The notes: generated by a model from the letters alone, not told the origin. A DNA stretch of 64,000 bases from Acidobacteriota bacterium (GCA_021778845.1 JAJYBU010000014.1:1-64000), one strand, 5' to 3'; positions 53,038 through 62,925 are shown, numbered from the stretch's first letter. Numbers and translations are program-made.

Positions 53038-56000
53038 ACCCTTCGCGCGTATTCATCGAGCGCCCGGTAGCAACGACGCTGCTCACAATCGCGGTTGCGA
53101 TTGCGGGCATCATCGCGTTCGGAGTGCTGCCAGTGTCTCCGCTGCCGCAGGTGGACTTTCCGACGATCAGCGTGGGAGCTGCATTGCCCGGGGCGAGCCC
53201 GGACATCATGGCGTCGTCCGTAGCAACGCCGCTGGAACGCCAGTTCGCGCATATTGCGGGCATCACGGAGATGACGTCGGCGAGTTCGCTGGGCTCGACC
53301 AGCGTCACGCTGCAGTTCGATCTGAATCGCGACATCAACGGAGCAGCGCGCGATGTGGAGGCGGGAATCAATGCGGCGCGCACGTACCTTCCACCGAACC
53401 TGCCGCAGAACCCGACGTATCGGCTGGTGAACCCGGCGGATTCGCCGATCATGGTGATCGGCTTGCAGTCGGACATCTACGATATTCCTACGCTGTACGA
53501 TGAAGCGTCGACGGTGATCCAGCAGCGCATCTCGCAGATCTCCGGCGTGGGTGAGGTGCATGCCGTGGGAGCGTCGCTGCCGGCGGTGCGCGTCGAATTG
53601 AATCCGATGCAACTGAACAGCTACGGGATCAACCTGACGGCGGTGCAGGCGGTGATCTCAGGGCAGAACGCGGATATCGCGAAGGGGCAACTCTCGAGCG
53701 GCTCCACGACCGCGGATATCCTGACGAACGATCAGATATCGAAAGCAGCAGCGTACAAGCCGCTGATTGTGGGCTACCACAATGGCGGCGCGGTCCGACT
53801 GGAAGATGTGGCCGACGTGATCGACTCGCAGCAGTCTGTGCGACAAGCCGGATATCTCAACGGCAGACATGCGGTGCTGCTTATCGTGTTCCGGCAGCCC
53901 GGCGCCAATATCATCACGACCGTAGACGCCATCAAGGCAGCACTGCCATCCCTACAAGCATCGATCCCCAAGGGCCAACACCTTTTCACGATCCTGGATA
54001 AGACGCTGACGATTCGCGCGTCTGTGCTCAACATCGAGGCAACGCTGATTATCTCGGTGGTGCTTGTCATCCTGGTAGTGTTCCTGTTCCTGCGCAGTAT
54101 TCCTGCAACGCTGGTGCCGGCGGTCGCGGTTCCGGTGTCGTTGATCGGGACCTGCACGGTGATGTACCTTTGCGGATTTTCGCTGGACAATTTATCGCTG
54201 ATGGCGCTGGCAATTGCGAGCGGGTTCGTAGTGGACGACGCGATTGTGGTGATGGAAAACATCTCGCGCCATGTGGAGGCTGGGATGACGCCGATGCAGG
54301 CGTCGCTGCGAGGCGCACAGGAGATCGGGTTCACGGTGTTTTCAATCAGCATCTCGCTGATTGCAGTTTTCATTCCGCTACTGCTGATGGGTGGCATCAT
54401 CGGGCGGCTGTTCCGCGAGTTCGCGATCACGCTCTCAACAGCCATCGTAATGTCGATGGTGATCTCGCTGACCACCACACCGATGATGTGTTCGCGGGTG
54501 ATGCGGTCGGAAGAGAACGTGAGGCACGGACGGATGTACAAGTGGAGCGAAAGGGGCTTCGCGTCCATGCTGAATGGCTATCGCCGGACGTTGGCGTGGG
54601 TGCTGAACCACCCCGCGCCGATGCTGCTGATCTTCCTGGCGACCCTGGTGCTCAATGTGTACCTGATCCGAACGGCAGCCACGGGCTTTTTCCCACAACA
54701 AGACACCGGGCTGCTGATGGGAGGCATGCAGGGACCGCAGGATGCATCGTTCTACGCGATGAACAAGGCAGTTCATGCGGCTAACCTGATCATCGCGCAC
54801 GATCCAGGAGTGATGAACTCGATGGCGTTTACGGGTGGCAGCGGATCGACTAACGCGGGATTTACGTTCATTGCGCTGAAGCCACTGAGTGAGCGGAAGG
54901 AGAGCGCGGAACAGATTATCAATCGCCTGCGACCGCAACTGGCGAAGGTGCCGGGGGCTGCGACGTACCTGCAGGCGGTGCAGGATATTCGTATCGGCGG
55001 AAGAAGTTCGAGTGCGATGTATCAGTACACACTGCAGGCGGAGACGACAGGCGAACTACAGAAGTATGGGCCGGAACTGCTGGCCGCGCTACGCAAGGAG
55101 CCGGGGTTCCAGGATGCGAACACGGACCAGCAGAATGACGGCCTGCAGGCGCTGCTGACCTACGATCGGCCAACCGCAGCGCGGCTGGGCGTTACGCCGC
55201 AGATGATTGACAGTACGCTCTATGACGCGTTCGGCCAGGCGGAAGTGTCGGTGATCGATACGGAGTTGAACCAGTATTACGTGGTGATGGAGGTCGCGCC
55301 GAAGTACTGGCAGTCGCCAGAGGGACTCAAGGACACGTACCTGATTCCGAAGAGCGGCGGCGGTGCGATTCCGCTGGACTCGGTGATGAGCTATGCTCCT
55401 TCGACGAGTCCGCTGGCGGTGAATCACACGGGGCTGTTTCCGTCGGTGACGGTGAGCTTCAACCTTGCGCCGGGCGTCTCGCTGGGACAGGCGACGAAGC
55501 AGATTAACGCGATTCAACGAAAGATGGGCGTTCCGGAGTCGGTGCATGGAGAGTACGCCGGCACGCTGCAAGCCTATAAAGATTCGCTGGGGAGCGAGCC
55601 CTACCTGGTGCTGACGGCGGTGCTGGCGGTGTATATCGTACTGGGGATTTTGTACGAAAGTCTGGTGCATCCGATTACGATTCTCTCAACGCTGCCGCCG
55701 GCGAGCCTGGGAGCGATGCTCGCGCTGAGAATTACAAGAACGGACCTGGATGTGATGTCGATCATCGGGATCATTCTGCTGATTGGGATCGTGAAGAAGA
55801 ATGCGATTATGATGGTTGACTTCGCGCTGAACGCCGAGCGCAACGAAGGCAAGAATACGCGGGACTCGATCTTTGAGGCGTCGATGCTGCGCTTCCGGCC
55901 GATTATGATGACCACGATGGCTGCGCTGTTTGGTGCGGTGCCGCTGGCGCTGGGAACCGGCATGGGATCGGAACTGCGGCGGCCGCTGGGCATTTCGATC

Positions 56001-56141
56001 ATCGGCGGGCTGCTGGTGAGCCAGGTGCTTACGCTGTATACGACACCGGTGATTTACCTGTTCATGGACAATCTGCGTTTGAAGATTAAGGGAGACAAGC
56101 GGGCACGGCTTTTCACAGCGTCCCCGGCGACAGCGCAATGA
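53034..56141 (+). CDS. RND multidrug transporter 2
   Basis: A 1035-aa pump of normal length (ATG 53034, overlapping the previous stop). Twelve membrane helices in two repeats; SGFVVDDAIVVMENISRHVE carries the proton-relay Asp pair. The loop that is expanded in pump 1 is short here (PKSGGGAIPLDSVMSYAPST). Two different RND subunits in one operon suggest a heterotrimer like MdtB2C. Confidence 0.93.
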   Translation: MNPSRVFIERPVATTLLTIAVAIAGIIAFGVLPVSPLPQVDFPTISVGAALPGASPDIMASSVATPLERQFAHIAGITEMTSASSLGSTSVTLQFDLNRDINGAARDVEAGINAARTYLPPNLPQNPTYRLVNPADSPIMVIGLQSDIYDIPTLYDEASTVIQQRISQISGVGEVHAVGASLPAVRVELNPMQLNSYGINLTAVQAVISGQNADIAKGQLSSGSTTADILTNDQISKAAAYKPLIVGYHNGGAVRLEDVADVIDSQQSVRQAGYLNGRHAVLLIVFRQPGANIITTVDAIKAALPSLQASIPKGQHLFTILDKTLTIRASVLNIEATLIISVVLVILVVFLFLRSIPATLVPAVAVPVSLIGTCTVMYLCGFSLDNLSLMALAIASGFVVDDAIVVMENISRHVEAGMTPMQASLRGAQEIGFTVFSISISLIAVFIPLLLMGGIIGRLFREFAITLSTAIVMSMVISLTTTPMMCSRVMRSEENVRHGRMYKWSERGFASMLNGYRRTLAWVLNHPAPMLLIFLATLVLNVYLIRTAATGFFPQQDTGLLMGGMQGPQDASFYAMNKAVHAANLIIAHDPGVMNSMAFTGGSGSTNAGFTFIALKPLSERKESAEQIINRLRPQLAKVPGAATYLQAVQDIRIGGRSSSAMYQYTLQAETTGELQKYGPELLAALRKEPGFQDANTDQQNDGLQALLTYDRPTAARLGVTPQMIDSTLYDAFGQAEVSVIDTELNQYYVVMEVAPKYWQSPEGLKDTYLIPKSGGGAIPLDSVMSYAPSTSPLAVNHTGLFPSVTVSFNLAPGVSLGQATKQINAIQRKMGVPESVHGEYAGTLQAYKDSLGSEPYLVLTAVLAVYIVLGILYESLVHPITILSTLPPASLGAMLALRITRTDLDVMSIIGIILLIGIVKKNAIMMVDFALNAERNEGKNTRDSIFEASMLRFRPIMMTTMAALFGAVPLALGTGMGSELRRPLGISIIGGLLVSQVLTLYTTPVIYLFMDNLRLKIKGDKRARLFTASPATAQ

Positions 56142-57736
56142 AGGCAGGGCCTATGAGAGTGAGAAGGATGACGTCCGACAAATCGATGGCATGTACGAAG
56201 AGCGTTGCAGGCGCGCGGAAGTTTGTGGCCGCGAAGAGCATGGCCTGCGCGGCTTCGATGGCTGCGATGCTGCTGGGTGGTTGCCGCGTTGGGCCGAAGT
56301 ATGTGAAGCCCGCTGCGCCGGCGCCGCCAGAGTTCAAGGAGTCGTCGCCAGCGGCTTATAGCAATGCTCCTTCCGGAACGTGGCAGCCAGCGCAGCCTCA
56401 GGACGCAACGCTCAAGGGCAAGTGGTGGGAGGTCTTCAACGAGCCCGAACTGAATGCGCTTGAAGATCAATTGGATATCAACAACCAGAACATCGCGCTG
56501 TACTTTCAAAACTTCATGGCCGCGCGGGAGGTGGTGAGCGAGGCGAAGTCGCAGTTCTATCCGACGGTGGCCGGAGGTCCAAACTACTCACGATCAAAGA
56601 CGCCGGCTGCGGAGCGTGGATCGGTTGCCGCATCCACTACCGGAGTGACCTCGAACAACTATGCGTTTCCGCTGGACGCCTCGTGGGCACCGGATCTGTG
56701 GGGCAAGGTCCGGAACGAGATGCATGAGGCGCAGTATGCGGCGCAGGTGAGTGCGGCGGATCTCGAGAATATACGGCTTAGCGAACAGGCCGCTCTTGCA
56801 GAATATTATTTTCTGCTGCGTGGCCAGGATGCGCTGCAGGATGTTTTCACCCAGACGGTCGCCGCAGATCAGAAGTCTCTGGACCTGACCAAGGCGCTGT
56901 ATGAAACCGGCATGGCCAACGATGAGGCCGTCGCGCAGGCAGAGGTCACACTGGAAGATGCGCAGGAGATCGCAACGGGGATCGCAACCAACCGCGCAAT
57001 CTATGAGCATGCGATGGCGACGCTGATTGGCAAGCCGGCATCAAGTTTTTCCATGCCAGTACAGGCCCTGACAACGCCAATGCCTGCGATTCCGGTGGGT
57101 GTGCCGTCACAGTTGCTGCAGCGCAGGCCAGATATTGCGGCCGCCGAGCGGACGATGGCGCAGGCCAATGCGCTGATCGGCGTGGAGACAGCGGCGTACT
57201 ATCCAAACCTGGCTCTGACTGGGACGGGAGGGGTGGAGTCCGCTACGCTTGGTTCGCTGTTCTCGGTGCCCGCAATGTTCTGGTCGATAGGCTCTTCGGC
57301 ATCCGAGGTCATCTTCGACGCGGGTCTGCGCAAGGCCACAGTCGCGGAGTATACAGCGACTTACAACGCGGATGTTGCGAACTACCGGGAGACCGTGCTG
57401 ACGGCGTTCCAACAGGTGGAGGACTACGTTGCGACGCTGCGCGTAACGTCGCAACAAATTCAGCAAGAGGATGCTGCGGTGAAGTCGGCGCAGCGCTACC
57501 TGGATATTGCTACGTCACGCTATGAGACGGGGCTTGACCCGTATTTGAATGTCGTTTCGGCACAGACGACACTGCTGAACGATCAGCAGACACAGGTGAC
57601 ACTGCGGATGAGCGAGATGACGGCCGCGGTGCAACTGGTGCAGGCGCTCGGCGGTGGATGGGACGTAACGCAGCTTCCGGCGGCGTCGAAGGTGACCTCG
57701 AATGCGGCGGCGAAACAGGTCGCAGCGACACCATAG
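56138..57736 (+). CDS. NodT-family outer-membrane efflux lipoprotein
   Basis: A 532-aa TolC-like channel of the NodT/OprM class. A long N-terminal region ends in the lipobox MLLGGC, followed by RVGPKYVKPAAPAPPEFKE, typical of this family. Two OEP domains follow (about 85-280 and 305-490; RRPDIAAAERTMAQANALIG is characteristic). It completes the tripartite pump through the outer membrane. ATG 56138 overlaps the preceding stop; ATG 56153 is an alternative. A strong hairpin terminator follows. Confidence 0.92.
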   Translation: MKAGPMRVRRMTSDKSMACTKSVAGARKFVAAKSMACAASMAAMLLGGCRVGPKYVKPAAPAPPEFKESSPAAYSNAPSGTWQPAQPQDATLKGKWWEVFNEPELNALEDQLDINNQNIALYFQNFMAAREVVSEAKSQFYPTVAGGPNYSRSKTPAAERGSVAASTTGVTSNNYAFPLDASWAPDLWGKVRNEMHEAQYAAQVSAADLENIRLSEQAALAEYYFLLRGQDALQDVFTQTVAADQKSLDLTKALYETGMANDEAVAQAEVTLEDAQEIATGIATNRAIYEHAMATLIGKPASSFSMPVQALTTPMPAIPVGVPSQLLQRRPDIAAAERTMAQANALIGVETAAYYPNLALTGTGGVESATLGSLFSVPAMFWSIGSSASEVIFDAGLRKATVAEYTATYNADVANYRETVLTAFQQVEDYVATLRVTSQQIQQEDAAVKSAQRYLDIATSRYETGLDPYLNVVSAQTTLLNDQQTQVTLRMSEMTAAVQLVQALGGGWDVTQLPAASKVTSNAAAKQVAATP

Positions 57737-57815
57737 ACACCGAGGCTGGCAGTCCGCCGCAGGGGGATACACCAGGCGCGAGATCGGTGGCGGCTATGCA
57801 GACTATGACAGACAA

Positions 57816-57851
57816 CAACGCGGCATCCTGTTGAAACAGGATGCCGCGTTG
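57816..57851. terminator. Strong bidirectional hairpin terminator
   Basis: A perfect 15-bp stem CAACGCGGCATCCTG / CAGGATGCCGCGTTG with a 6-nt loop TTGAAA. It lies between the end of the efflux operon (57736) and the convergent end of the cytochrome gene (57862), serving both. Confidence 0.85.
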
Positions 57852-57861
57852 AAGGGTTGAC

Positions 57862-59298
57862 CTACTGGAATCCCATCTCGCTCAAGAGCTTGGGATTGGA
57901 TTCATCCACGGCGAGCAGGTTGTGGCATGCAGCGCAGTCGTTGGTGATGGTCTTTCCATCCTTGGAGGTGTGGTTGCCATCATGACAACGGAAGCAACCG
58001 GGGAAGTTGTTGTGGCCGATGTTGTTCGGATACGTACCCCAGGTCACCTTCATAGCGGGGAAGACATTCTGTTTATAGATGGTGATGAGAGTCTGCGCAG
58101 CCTTCTCCACCTGTTCGTGCTGAGTGTTCCAGACGGTGGGATATTGCGTGCGATAGAAGTCTTCCAGACCCGCCTGGATTTTGGTGGCGGCCTCGCTCTG
58201 CGACGAGTACTTGGCCTGGATCAACTGCAGACCCTGCTTGTGGACGAAGGGAAGATCGGCGCTGGGCGTGCCGATCGCCATGGATTCGTTCACTGCGTCT
58301 GCGGCGGTTTGATAGGCGTGGGCGGCCTGGTTATGGCAGTCCATACAATCCATGACACGGCGTACGCCCTTAACTGGACCCTTCCAGTCAGAGCTGAGGT
58401 ACTCGGTCTGCGAACCATTCGGTCCAGGCTCGTAGACCGCAATAATGGTCTGGTCCTCGTCATCCGTTGCCACATACTCAAAGTGATTGAGATGGTGGCC
58501 GTGGATGCCGCTGAGGCGCGAGAGCGAATCGACGCCGCCCAGATGGAGGACCAGGATGGTCTTGGTCATGGTGTTCTTATCGTCGTCGGCGAAGGAGGTC
58601 TTGACCAGGAGACGGTCTCCGACGAACCGCCTGGGTGCGTGACACGCTTCGCAGGTGGCGCGCGCGGGCCGAAGTTCGGAAAGCGGCGCGAGAATGGGGC
58701 GCGGGTAGGTATCGAACGTGACACCGACGAGCTGCTTCATGCCTGCCATCTTGGCCTGGAAATAGTTCCCGGCGCCACTGCCTACGTGGCACTCGACACA
58801 GTCCACATGCGAATGCGGCGAGTGCTGGTAAGCGACCCACTGCGGCTGCATGGGGACATGGCACGCTGCACCGCAGAAGCCGGGCGTATCCATATAGGCC
58901 ACGCCGCGGTAACTGGCGATTCCGACGATAACGAAATTAATGAAGGTGGCGACGACAACAAAGTTGAGCGCATGACGGAACATGGGCTCGTTGAAGTCGA
59001 TGTCGGGATAGATGGACGGCAGTTGGCCGACAGCGAGCAACTTTTTTCGCTGGATGGCGATGCCGATCGGGATCATGATAAGACCCGCGATGAAAAACCC
59101 CGGCAGAATCAGAAAGGTGATGATGCCAAGGTACGGGTTGGCTGAACCTCCGTGGCCGAGGACATCGACCATCCAGAAGCCAACTATGACAAAGGCAGCT
59201 GCGGTCGTGATCGCGCCGCCGATAAGACTGAGGCTATTCTTTCCTAAAAAGAAGAATGGTTGCAGCCAACGTTTGGTGAAGTTATCGAATACAGACAC
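57862..59298 (-). CDS. NapC/NirT-like membrane multihaem cytochrome c
   Basis: A 478-aa protein with two or three N-terminal membrane helices (LIGGAITTAAAFVIVGFWMV; GIITFLILPGFFIAGLIMIP; LNFVVVATFINFVIVGIASY). Six c-haem sites follow: an unusual CX3CH (CGAACH), then CVECH, CEACH, CMDCH, CFRCH and CAACH. The NapC/NirT family takes electrons from quinol and passes them to periplasmic carriers. It is the last gene of the - strand set that also holds a cytochrome b, an 11-haem cytochrome and three mono-haem cytochromes. Confidence 0.85.
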   Translation of the reverse strand: MSVFDNFTKRWLQPFFFLGKNSLSLIGGAITTAAAFVIVGFWMVDVLGHGGSANPYLGIITFLILPGFFIAGLIMIPIGIAIQRKKLLAVGQLPSIYPDIDFNEPMFRHALNFVVVATFINFVIVGIASYRGVAYMDTPGFCGAACHVPMQPQWVAYQHSPHSHVDCVECHVGSGAGNYFQAKMAGMKQLVGVTFDTYPRPILAPLSELRPARATCEACHAPRRFVGDRLLVKTSFADDDKNTMTKTILVLHLGGVDSLSRLSGIHGHHLNHFEYVATDDEDQTIIAVYEPGPNGSQTEYLSSDWKGPVKGVRRVMDCMDCHNQAAHAYQTAADAVNESMAIGTPSADLPFVHKQGLQLIQAKYSSQSEAATKIQAGLEDFYRTQYPTVWNTQHEQVEKAAQTLITIYKQNVFPAMKVTWGTYPNNIGHNNFPGCFRCHDGNHTSKDGKTITNDCAACHNLLAVDESNPKLLSEMGFQ

Positions 59299-59403
59299 TA
59301 ATGAAGCCTCGTTGAGGGATTTTCGTTCCTGTTTCCATCTGTTTGCGACGCGCGGCTGCTAACCATCGTACTTACGATCTAAGCATAAATCGCACGCCGC
59401 TGT

Positions 59404-60306
59404 TTATTCTCGGAAGTAAGCACTGACCGTCAATACGAGCAGGGCGAGCCCGATGAAGACGGCCGTGAATCCTACCAATCTGCTGAAGTTCACAAGCCAT
59501 GTGGGGGGCCTCGTCGTAAGTTTTTCTTCGAGCCTGCCTTCACGGACAAGCTTTTGATACTCGTGTCCGTGCCGTTCCTTGAACTCATCCTCGGTCATGG
59601 CGCCGGTGAAGATCGTTGTATCCATGGGGAAGTTATCCGGGCGCAGGTGCGAGTTGACGAAGTGAATCGAAAAGATGAAGGTAATGGCGAGCAGAGCCTC
59701 TTCGCCATGGACGATCTGAACGGCGTTCAATGCCCAGCCTGGCAGAAACCTTCCGAAGAACGGTCCAAACCACATGACGTAGCCTGAGAACCCGATGATG
59801 ATCATCCCCCAGAAGACGGCCCAGTAGTCGAACTTCTCCCAGTAGGCATAACGTCCGATCTCCGGCTTCGGACCCAGACCGAAGAACCAGCGGAAGTTTC
59901 CAATGATGTCCTTCAGGTCCTGCAGATTGGGCACCATCGAACTCGGTCCCCACAGTAGGCCCTTTTCCTTGCGGAACAGGATGCGAACGGCAATATCCTT
60001 CACGTGGTATAGAAACTCGAAGGTGAGCGTTACGGCGCAAAGTTTATGAACGAAAAGGATGGCGCCGAAGCCGCCAATCGCGAAGGCGAAGTGCTGCGCC
60101 CAGGCATTTGTACTGAAGCGTATGGTAAGCCCCGTCGCCGCCAGGCCCAGAAACGTGGTGAACATGATGGCGTGCATGTAGCGCTGCATCAGCGTGAAGC
60201 GCATGAAATAGCGCTCGCCAGTGGGGCCAAGGGTACTATCTTGTCCTGCCACTGCGTGGTGAGACAACGAGCTTACCCCTGCGGTTTTCGTCTGGTCAGC
60301 CATCAT
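59404..60306 (-). CDS. Di-haem cytochrome b561-type membrane subunit
   Basis: A 300-aa integral membrane protein with about five helices (HAIMFTTFLGLAATGLTIRF; FAIGGFGAILFVHKLCAVTL; YWAVFWGMIIIGFSGYVMWF; EEALLAITFIFSIHFVNSHL; LVGFTAVFIGLALLVLTVSA). His residues in the first, second and fourth helices probably ligate two b haems, as in formate dehydrogenase gamma or Ni-Fe hydrogenase cytochrome b. It would exchange electrons with the quinone pool. Its ATG overlaps the stop of the 11-haem cytochrome gene (ATGATG region), so the two are coupled. Confidence 0.85.
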   Translation of the reverse strand: MMADQTKTAGVSSLSHHAVAGQDSTLGPTGERYFMRFTLMQRYMHAIMFTTFLGLAATGLTIRFSTNAWAQHFAFAIGGFGAILFVHKLCAVTLTFEFLYHVKDIAVRILFRKEKGLLWGPSSMVPNLQDLKDIIGNFRWFFGLGPKPEIGRYAYWEKFDYWAVFWGMIIIGFSGYVMWFGPFFGRFLPGWALNAVQIVHGEEALLAITFIFSIHFVNSHLRPDNFPMDTTIFTGAMTEDEFKERHGHEYQKLVREGRLEEKLTTRPPTWLVNFSRLVGFTAVFIGLALLVLTVSAYFRE

Positions 60307-61478
60307 TTCTCTCCTTGTGCGGATGCACTGTTGGTCTTCTCAACCAGGGAGCGAATCAGCCACAGTAAGGTGTGGAGCAGGAAGAACGTCATCACGCCGC
60401 TAATCAGCAGCACCATGAAGAGCCGGATGTAATAGAGCACGGGCGACTGGCGGCGGTTGTGCGGATTCGCATGAGGCTCATACTTCACGAAACCGGCGTT
60501 GGCGTTCTGATGGCAACGGCCGCACGTGTGGACGAGGTTGGCGGGATTGACCGGAGAGCGAGGATCGGAGGCAGGCAGAATCTCGTGCTCACCGTGGCAG
60601 TCCGAACAACGTGCCACCTCGACGTAGCTGCCGAGGTCACTGACCTGAGAGTGGAACGTGTCGCGGTAGGTGGATAGCTGGGCCTGGTGGCAGGTGCCGC
60701 ACATCGGCGTCGACAGAGCCATCGACGGCTGGGTGATCTCATGCGCGGTGTGGCAGTCGGTGCAGGCCGGAGCCTTCAGATTTCCGCCGGCAAGAGCCTG
60801 GCCGTGGACACCCTCCATATATTGCGTGAGGATTCCTGCGTGACATTTTCCGCAGGTGTCTGGAATGTTTGTTTTGGAGGTGGAGCTTTGCGGGTTGGTG
60901 TGGCTCAGGATGTGATGCGACCCGTGGCAGCTCTCACAATTAGCGGCTACCAGCAAGCCTTCCTGGCTCACGGCGTACCCGTGGATGGAATCCATGTAGG
61001 GAAGGTAAACATTGGCCAGATGATTCCGCTTTGCAATCGCTCCATCGCCATGACACTTACCGCAGGTGGCGGGAATATTCAGAGGATAGACTGCGGACTT
61101 CGGGTTGTCCTTGGGCAGAATTGCATGCGCGCTTCCATGACAACTGGTGCAAGGATGGTCGGACGCGTTTTCGTGCACGCTGCCTAGCAGCGCTGCTGCT
61201 TCATCCGCGTGGCAGGAGGCGCACTTTACCGCACGCGGGCGGTCTGAGTGAGGGTACGCCGTGATGGATGTGTGGCATGCACTACATTCCAAGCCGCCAT
61301 GCACGCTGGAGTGAAATACTGGGGCATCCACGCCTATATTTTGACCGGATGCATCCTGCATGGTGACGTCGCCGTGACAGGAGAGACAGTCGGTCTGCGC
61401 ATGCAAGGTGAGGGGAGCCGAGAAGAGAAGCATCGCGACGCATACAGCGATGAGCCTTCCCCACCGAAAGGCCGCCAT
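60303..61478 (-). CDS. Eleven-haem periplasmic cytochrome c
   Basis: A 391-aa protein from ATG 61478 with a signal peptide (LIAVCVAMLLFSAPLTLHA). There are eleven CXXCH sites: CLSCH, CSACH, CASCH, CTSCH, CGKCH, CESCH, CGKCH, CTDCH, CGTCH, CSDCH and CGRCH. A C-terminal membrane helix (about 355-380, LYYIRLFMVLLISGVMTFFL) anchors it. The haem spacing recalls doublecyt/octahaem cytochrome c3-like wires. It is coupled to the cytochrome b gene, forming a quinone-linked electron module. The frame is open upstream to 61757, but that part is not credible protein. Confidence 0.85.
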   Translation of the reverse strand: MAAFRWGRLIAVCVAMLLFSAPLTLHAQTDCLSCHGDVTMQDASGQNIGVDAPVFHSSVHGGLECSACHTSITAYPHSDRPRAVKCASCHADEAAALLGSVHENASDHPCTSCHGSAHAILPKDNPKSAVYPLNIPATCGKCHGDGAIAKRNHLANVYLPYMDSIHGYAVSQEGLLVAANCESCHGSHHILSHTNPQSSTSKTNIPDTCGKCHAGILTQYMEGVHGQALAGGNLKAPACTDCHTAHEITQPSMALSTPMCGTCHQAQLSTYRDTFHSQVSDLGSYVEVARCSDCHGEHEILPASDPRSPVNPANLVHTCGRCHQNANAGFVKYEPHANPHNRRQSPVLYYIRLFMVLLISGVMTFFLLHTLLWLIRSLVEKTNSASAQGEK

Positions 61479-61777
61479 CGCAACTGCCGGTTTTCCGTGG
61501 CCCTGCTCGTCGCAGCGCAATAGAAAACCGGCAGTCTGAATGGGAAGATTTCTGAGACGGACTGTAATAGATCGCGAGCCTGAACAGGCTGGCAAGTAAA
61601 GAGTTGGGTCTGGTCCAATCAGGTAATTCGCGGTGTGAATAATGGACGGGATAGTGAAAGCTGTTTTTTTTTCTGGCTCTAACGATCTCGCTGGCTTCAA
61701 CCTGCTGGAGAGAAGGGATTTTGCCCACTCTCTCCTTTGCTCACCGAACGGATACATGACCTGCCTCTTTCACATCG
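61479..61777. other. Intergenic leader upstream of the 11-haem cytochrome
   Basis: About 300 bp with no gene, between the mono-haem cytochrome stop and the 11-haem cytochrome start. A run of nine T at about 61664-61672 is on the + strand (A-run on the sense strand). No clear hairpin was identified. It probably holds the promoter of the 61478-57862 gene set. Confidence 0.35.
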
Positions 61778-62095
61778 TCACTTCTGCAACGTGCGGATGT
61801 ACGCTACGACATCCTTGATCTCGCCCGCGCTAAGCTTGCCCGCGTAGGCAGGCATTTTGCCTTTACCATTGGTGACCGAAGCAATCAGCGTTGCGTTCGA
61901 TGCGCTGATCAACTCAGGGGATTTGAACGGCATCGCCTTCAAGGATTTGCCGGCCATCGTGGGCTGTCCATCGGCACCGTGGCACATCAGACACTTCGTC
62001 TTGTAGGTAACCGCGCCATCACCCTGCGCAAGTGCTGGTGAAGCGAAAGATACGGCGAGAAGTGAAGCGGCGGCTGCGGTAAGAATGAGTTTCAT
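61778..62095 (-). CDS. Small mono-haem cytochrome c, copy 1
   Basis: A 105-aa secreted cytochrome c from ATG 62095 (AGGAGC 7 bp upstream). The signal peptide ends ASPALA. The haem site is CLMCH and the sixth ligand is likely the Met in KGKMPAYAGKLS. Class I cytochrome c fold with C-terminal EIKDVVAYIRTLQK. One of three tandem paralogues that probably arose by duplication; soluble electron shuttle in the periplasm. Confidence 0.9.
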   Translation of the reverse strand: MKLILTAAAASLLAVSFASPALAQGDGAVTYKTKCLMCHGADGQPTMAGKSLKAMPFKSPELISASNATLIASVTNGKGKMPAYAGKLSAGEIKDVVAYIRTLQK

Positions 62096-62240
62096 GGTTG
62101 CTCCTGTCTTGTGATGATCTCGAACTACTCGCAGGATGCGGGCTGCTGCATCCAACTTTCGTTCCATAGTACCGGATACAACCAGATGGAAAGTGTCGCG
62201 CAGCGCCATATTCAGTGAAGATCACGCTGCGCGACATCTA

Positions 62241-62549
62241 CTACTTTTTAAGGGTCTTGATGTATGTGACCACAGAGGTGATGTCGGCATCGGTCAGCTT
62301 GCCAGCATACGCCGGCATCTTAACGGGGCCTGTGCTGATGCCATTCTTGGTGTCCGCAATCAATGTCGCGGCGGATGCATCGGCGCTGAATGCAGGTACT
62401 TTCATCGCCTTGTTTCCGCTGCCGTCTGCCAGGTGACACATCTGGCACTTGCCCTTATAGATGGCGGCTCCCGGTGACTGGGCAAGCACCGGGGTAGCCA
62501 TGGAGACCGCGAGAAGTGAAGCTGCAACAGTTACTAAGCTGAATTTCAC
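62241..62549 (-). CDS. Small mono-haem cytochrome c, copy 2
   Basis: A 102-aa class I cytochrome c. GTG start 62549 with AGGAGC upstream, signal peptide ending ATPVLA, haem site CQMCH, Met in VKMPAYAGKLT, C-terminal DITSVVTYIKTLKK. It is the most diverged of the three, which may mean a different redox potential or partner. Confidence 0.9.
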   Translation of the reverse strand: MKFSLVTVAASLLAVSMATPVLAQSPGAAIYKGKCQMCHLADGSGNKAMKVPAFSADASAATLIADTKNGISTGPVKMPAYAGKLTDADITSVVTYIKTLKK

Positions 62550-62561
62550 TTTATGCTCCTG

Positions 62562-62879
62562 TTATTTCTTCTGTAGCGTGCGGATGTAAGCGACTACGTC
62601 CTTGATTTGCGCATCGGTAAGCTTCCCCGAGTAGGCGGGCATCTTGCCTTTGCCAGTGGTGGTAATCGCAATCAGATTTGCGGTGGGCTCCTTTACAGCG
62701 GCCGGGGCCAGGAAAGACGGAGCCTTCATCGCCTTTCCAGCGGGAGTGCTGCCCGAACCATCCGCCGCGTGGCACATCAGGCACTTGGCGGTGTAGGTCG
62801 CCGCGCCCGAGTTCTGGGCGACGGCGGGTAGGGTGGTAGCTGCCATGGCAGCTACCAATACTAGTCCTGGATTCTTCAT
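62562..62879 (-). CDS. Small mono-haem cytochrome c, copy 3
   Basis: A 105-aa class I cytochrome c from ATG 62879 (AGGAGA upstream; ATG 62897 is in frame but lacks a ribosome site). Signal peptide ending LPAVA, haem site CLMCH, Met in GKGKMPAYSGKLT, C-terminal IKDVVAYIRTLQKK. It begins 46 bp after the barrel gene stop and ends 12 bp before copy 2, so all belong to one transcript. Confidence 0.9.
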   Translation of the reverse strand: MKNPGLVLVAAMAATTLPAVAQNSGAATYTAKCLMCHAADGSGSTPAGKAMKAPSFLAPAAVKEPTANLIAITTTGKGKMPAYSGKLTDAQIKDVVAYIRTLQKK

Positions 62880-62925
62880 GTTCAATCTCCTGTTCATACT
62901 GAATGCAATTTGCTACAGCGTTGAT

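Noticed and set aside
57922..59145. A 407-codon + strand frame
   Set aside because: It is antisense to the six-haem cytochrome gene, whose haem motifs and membrane helices are clear.
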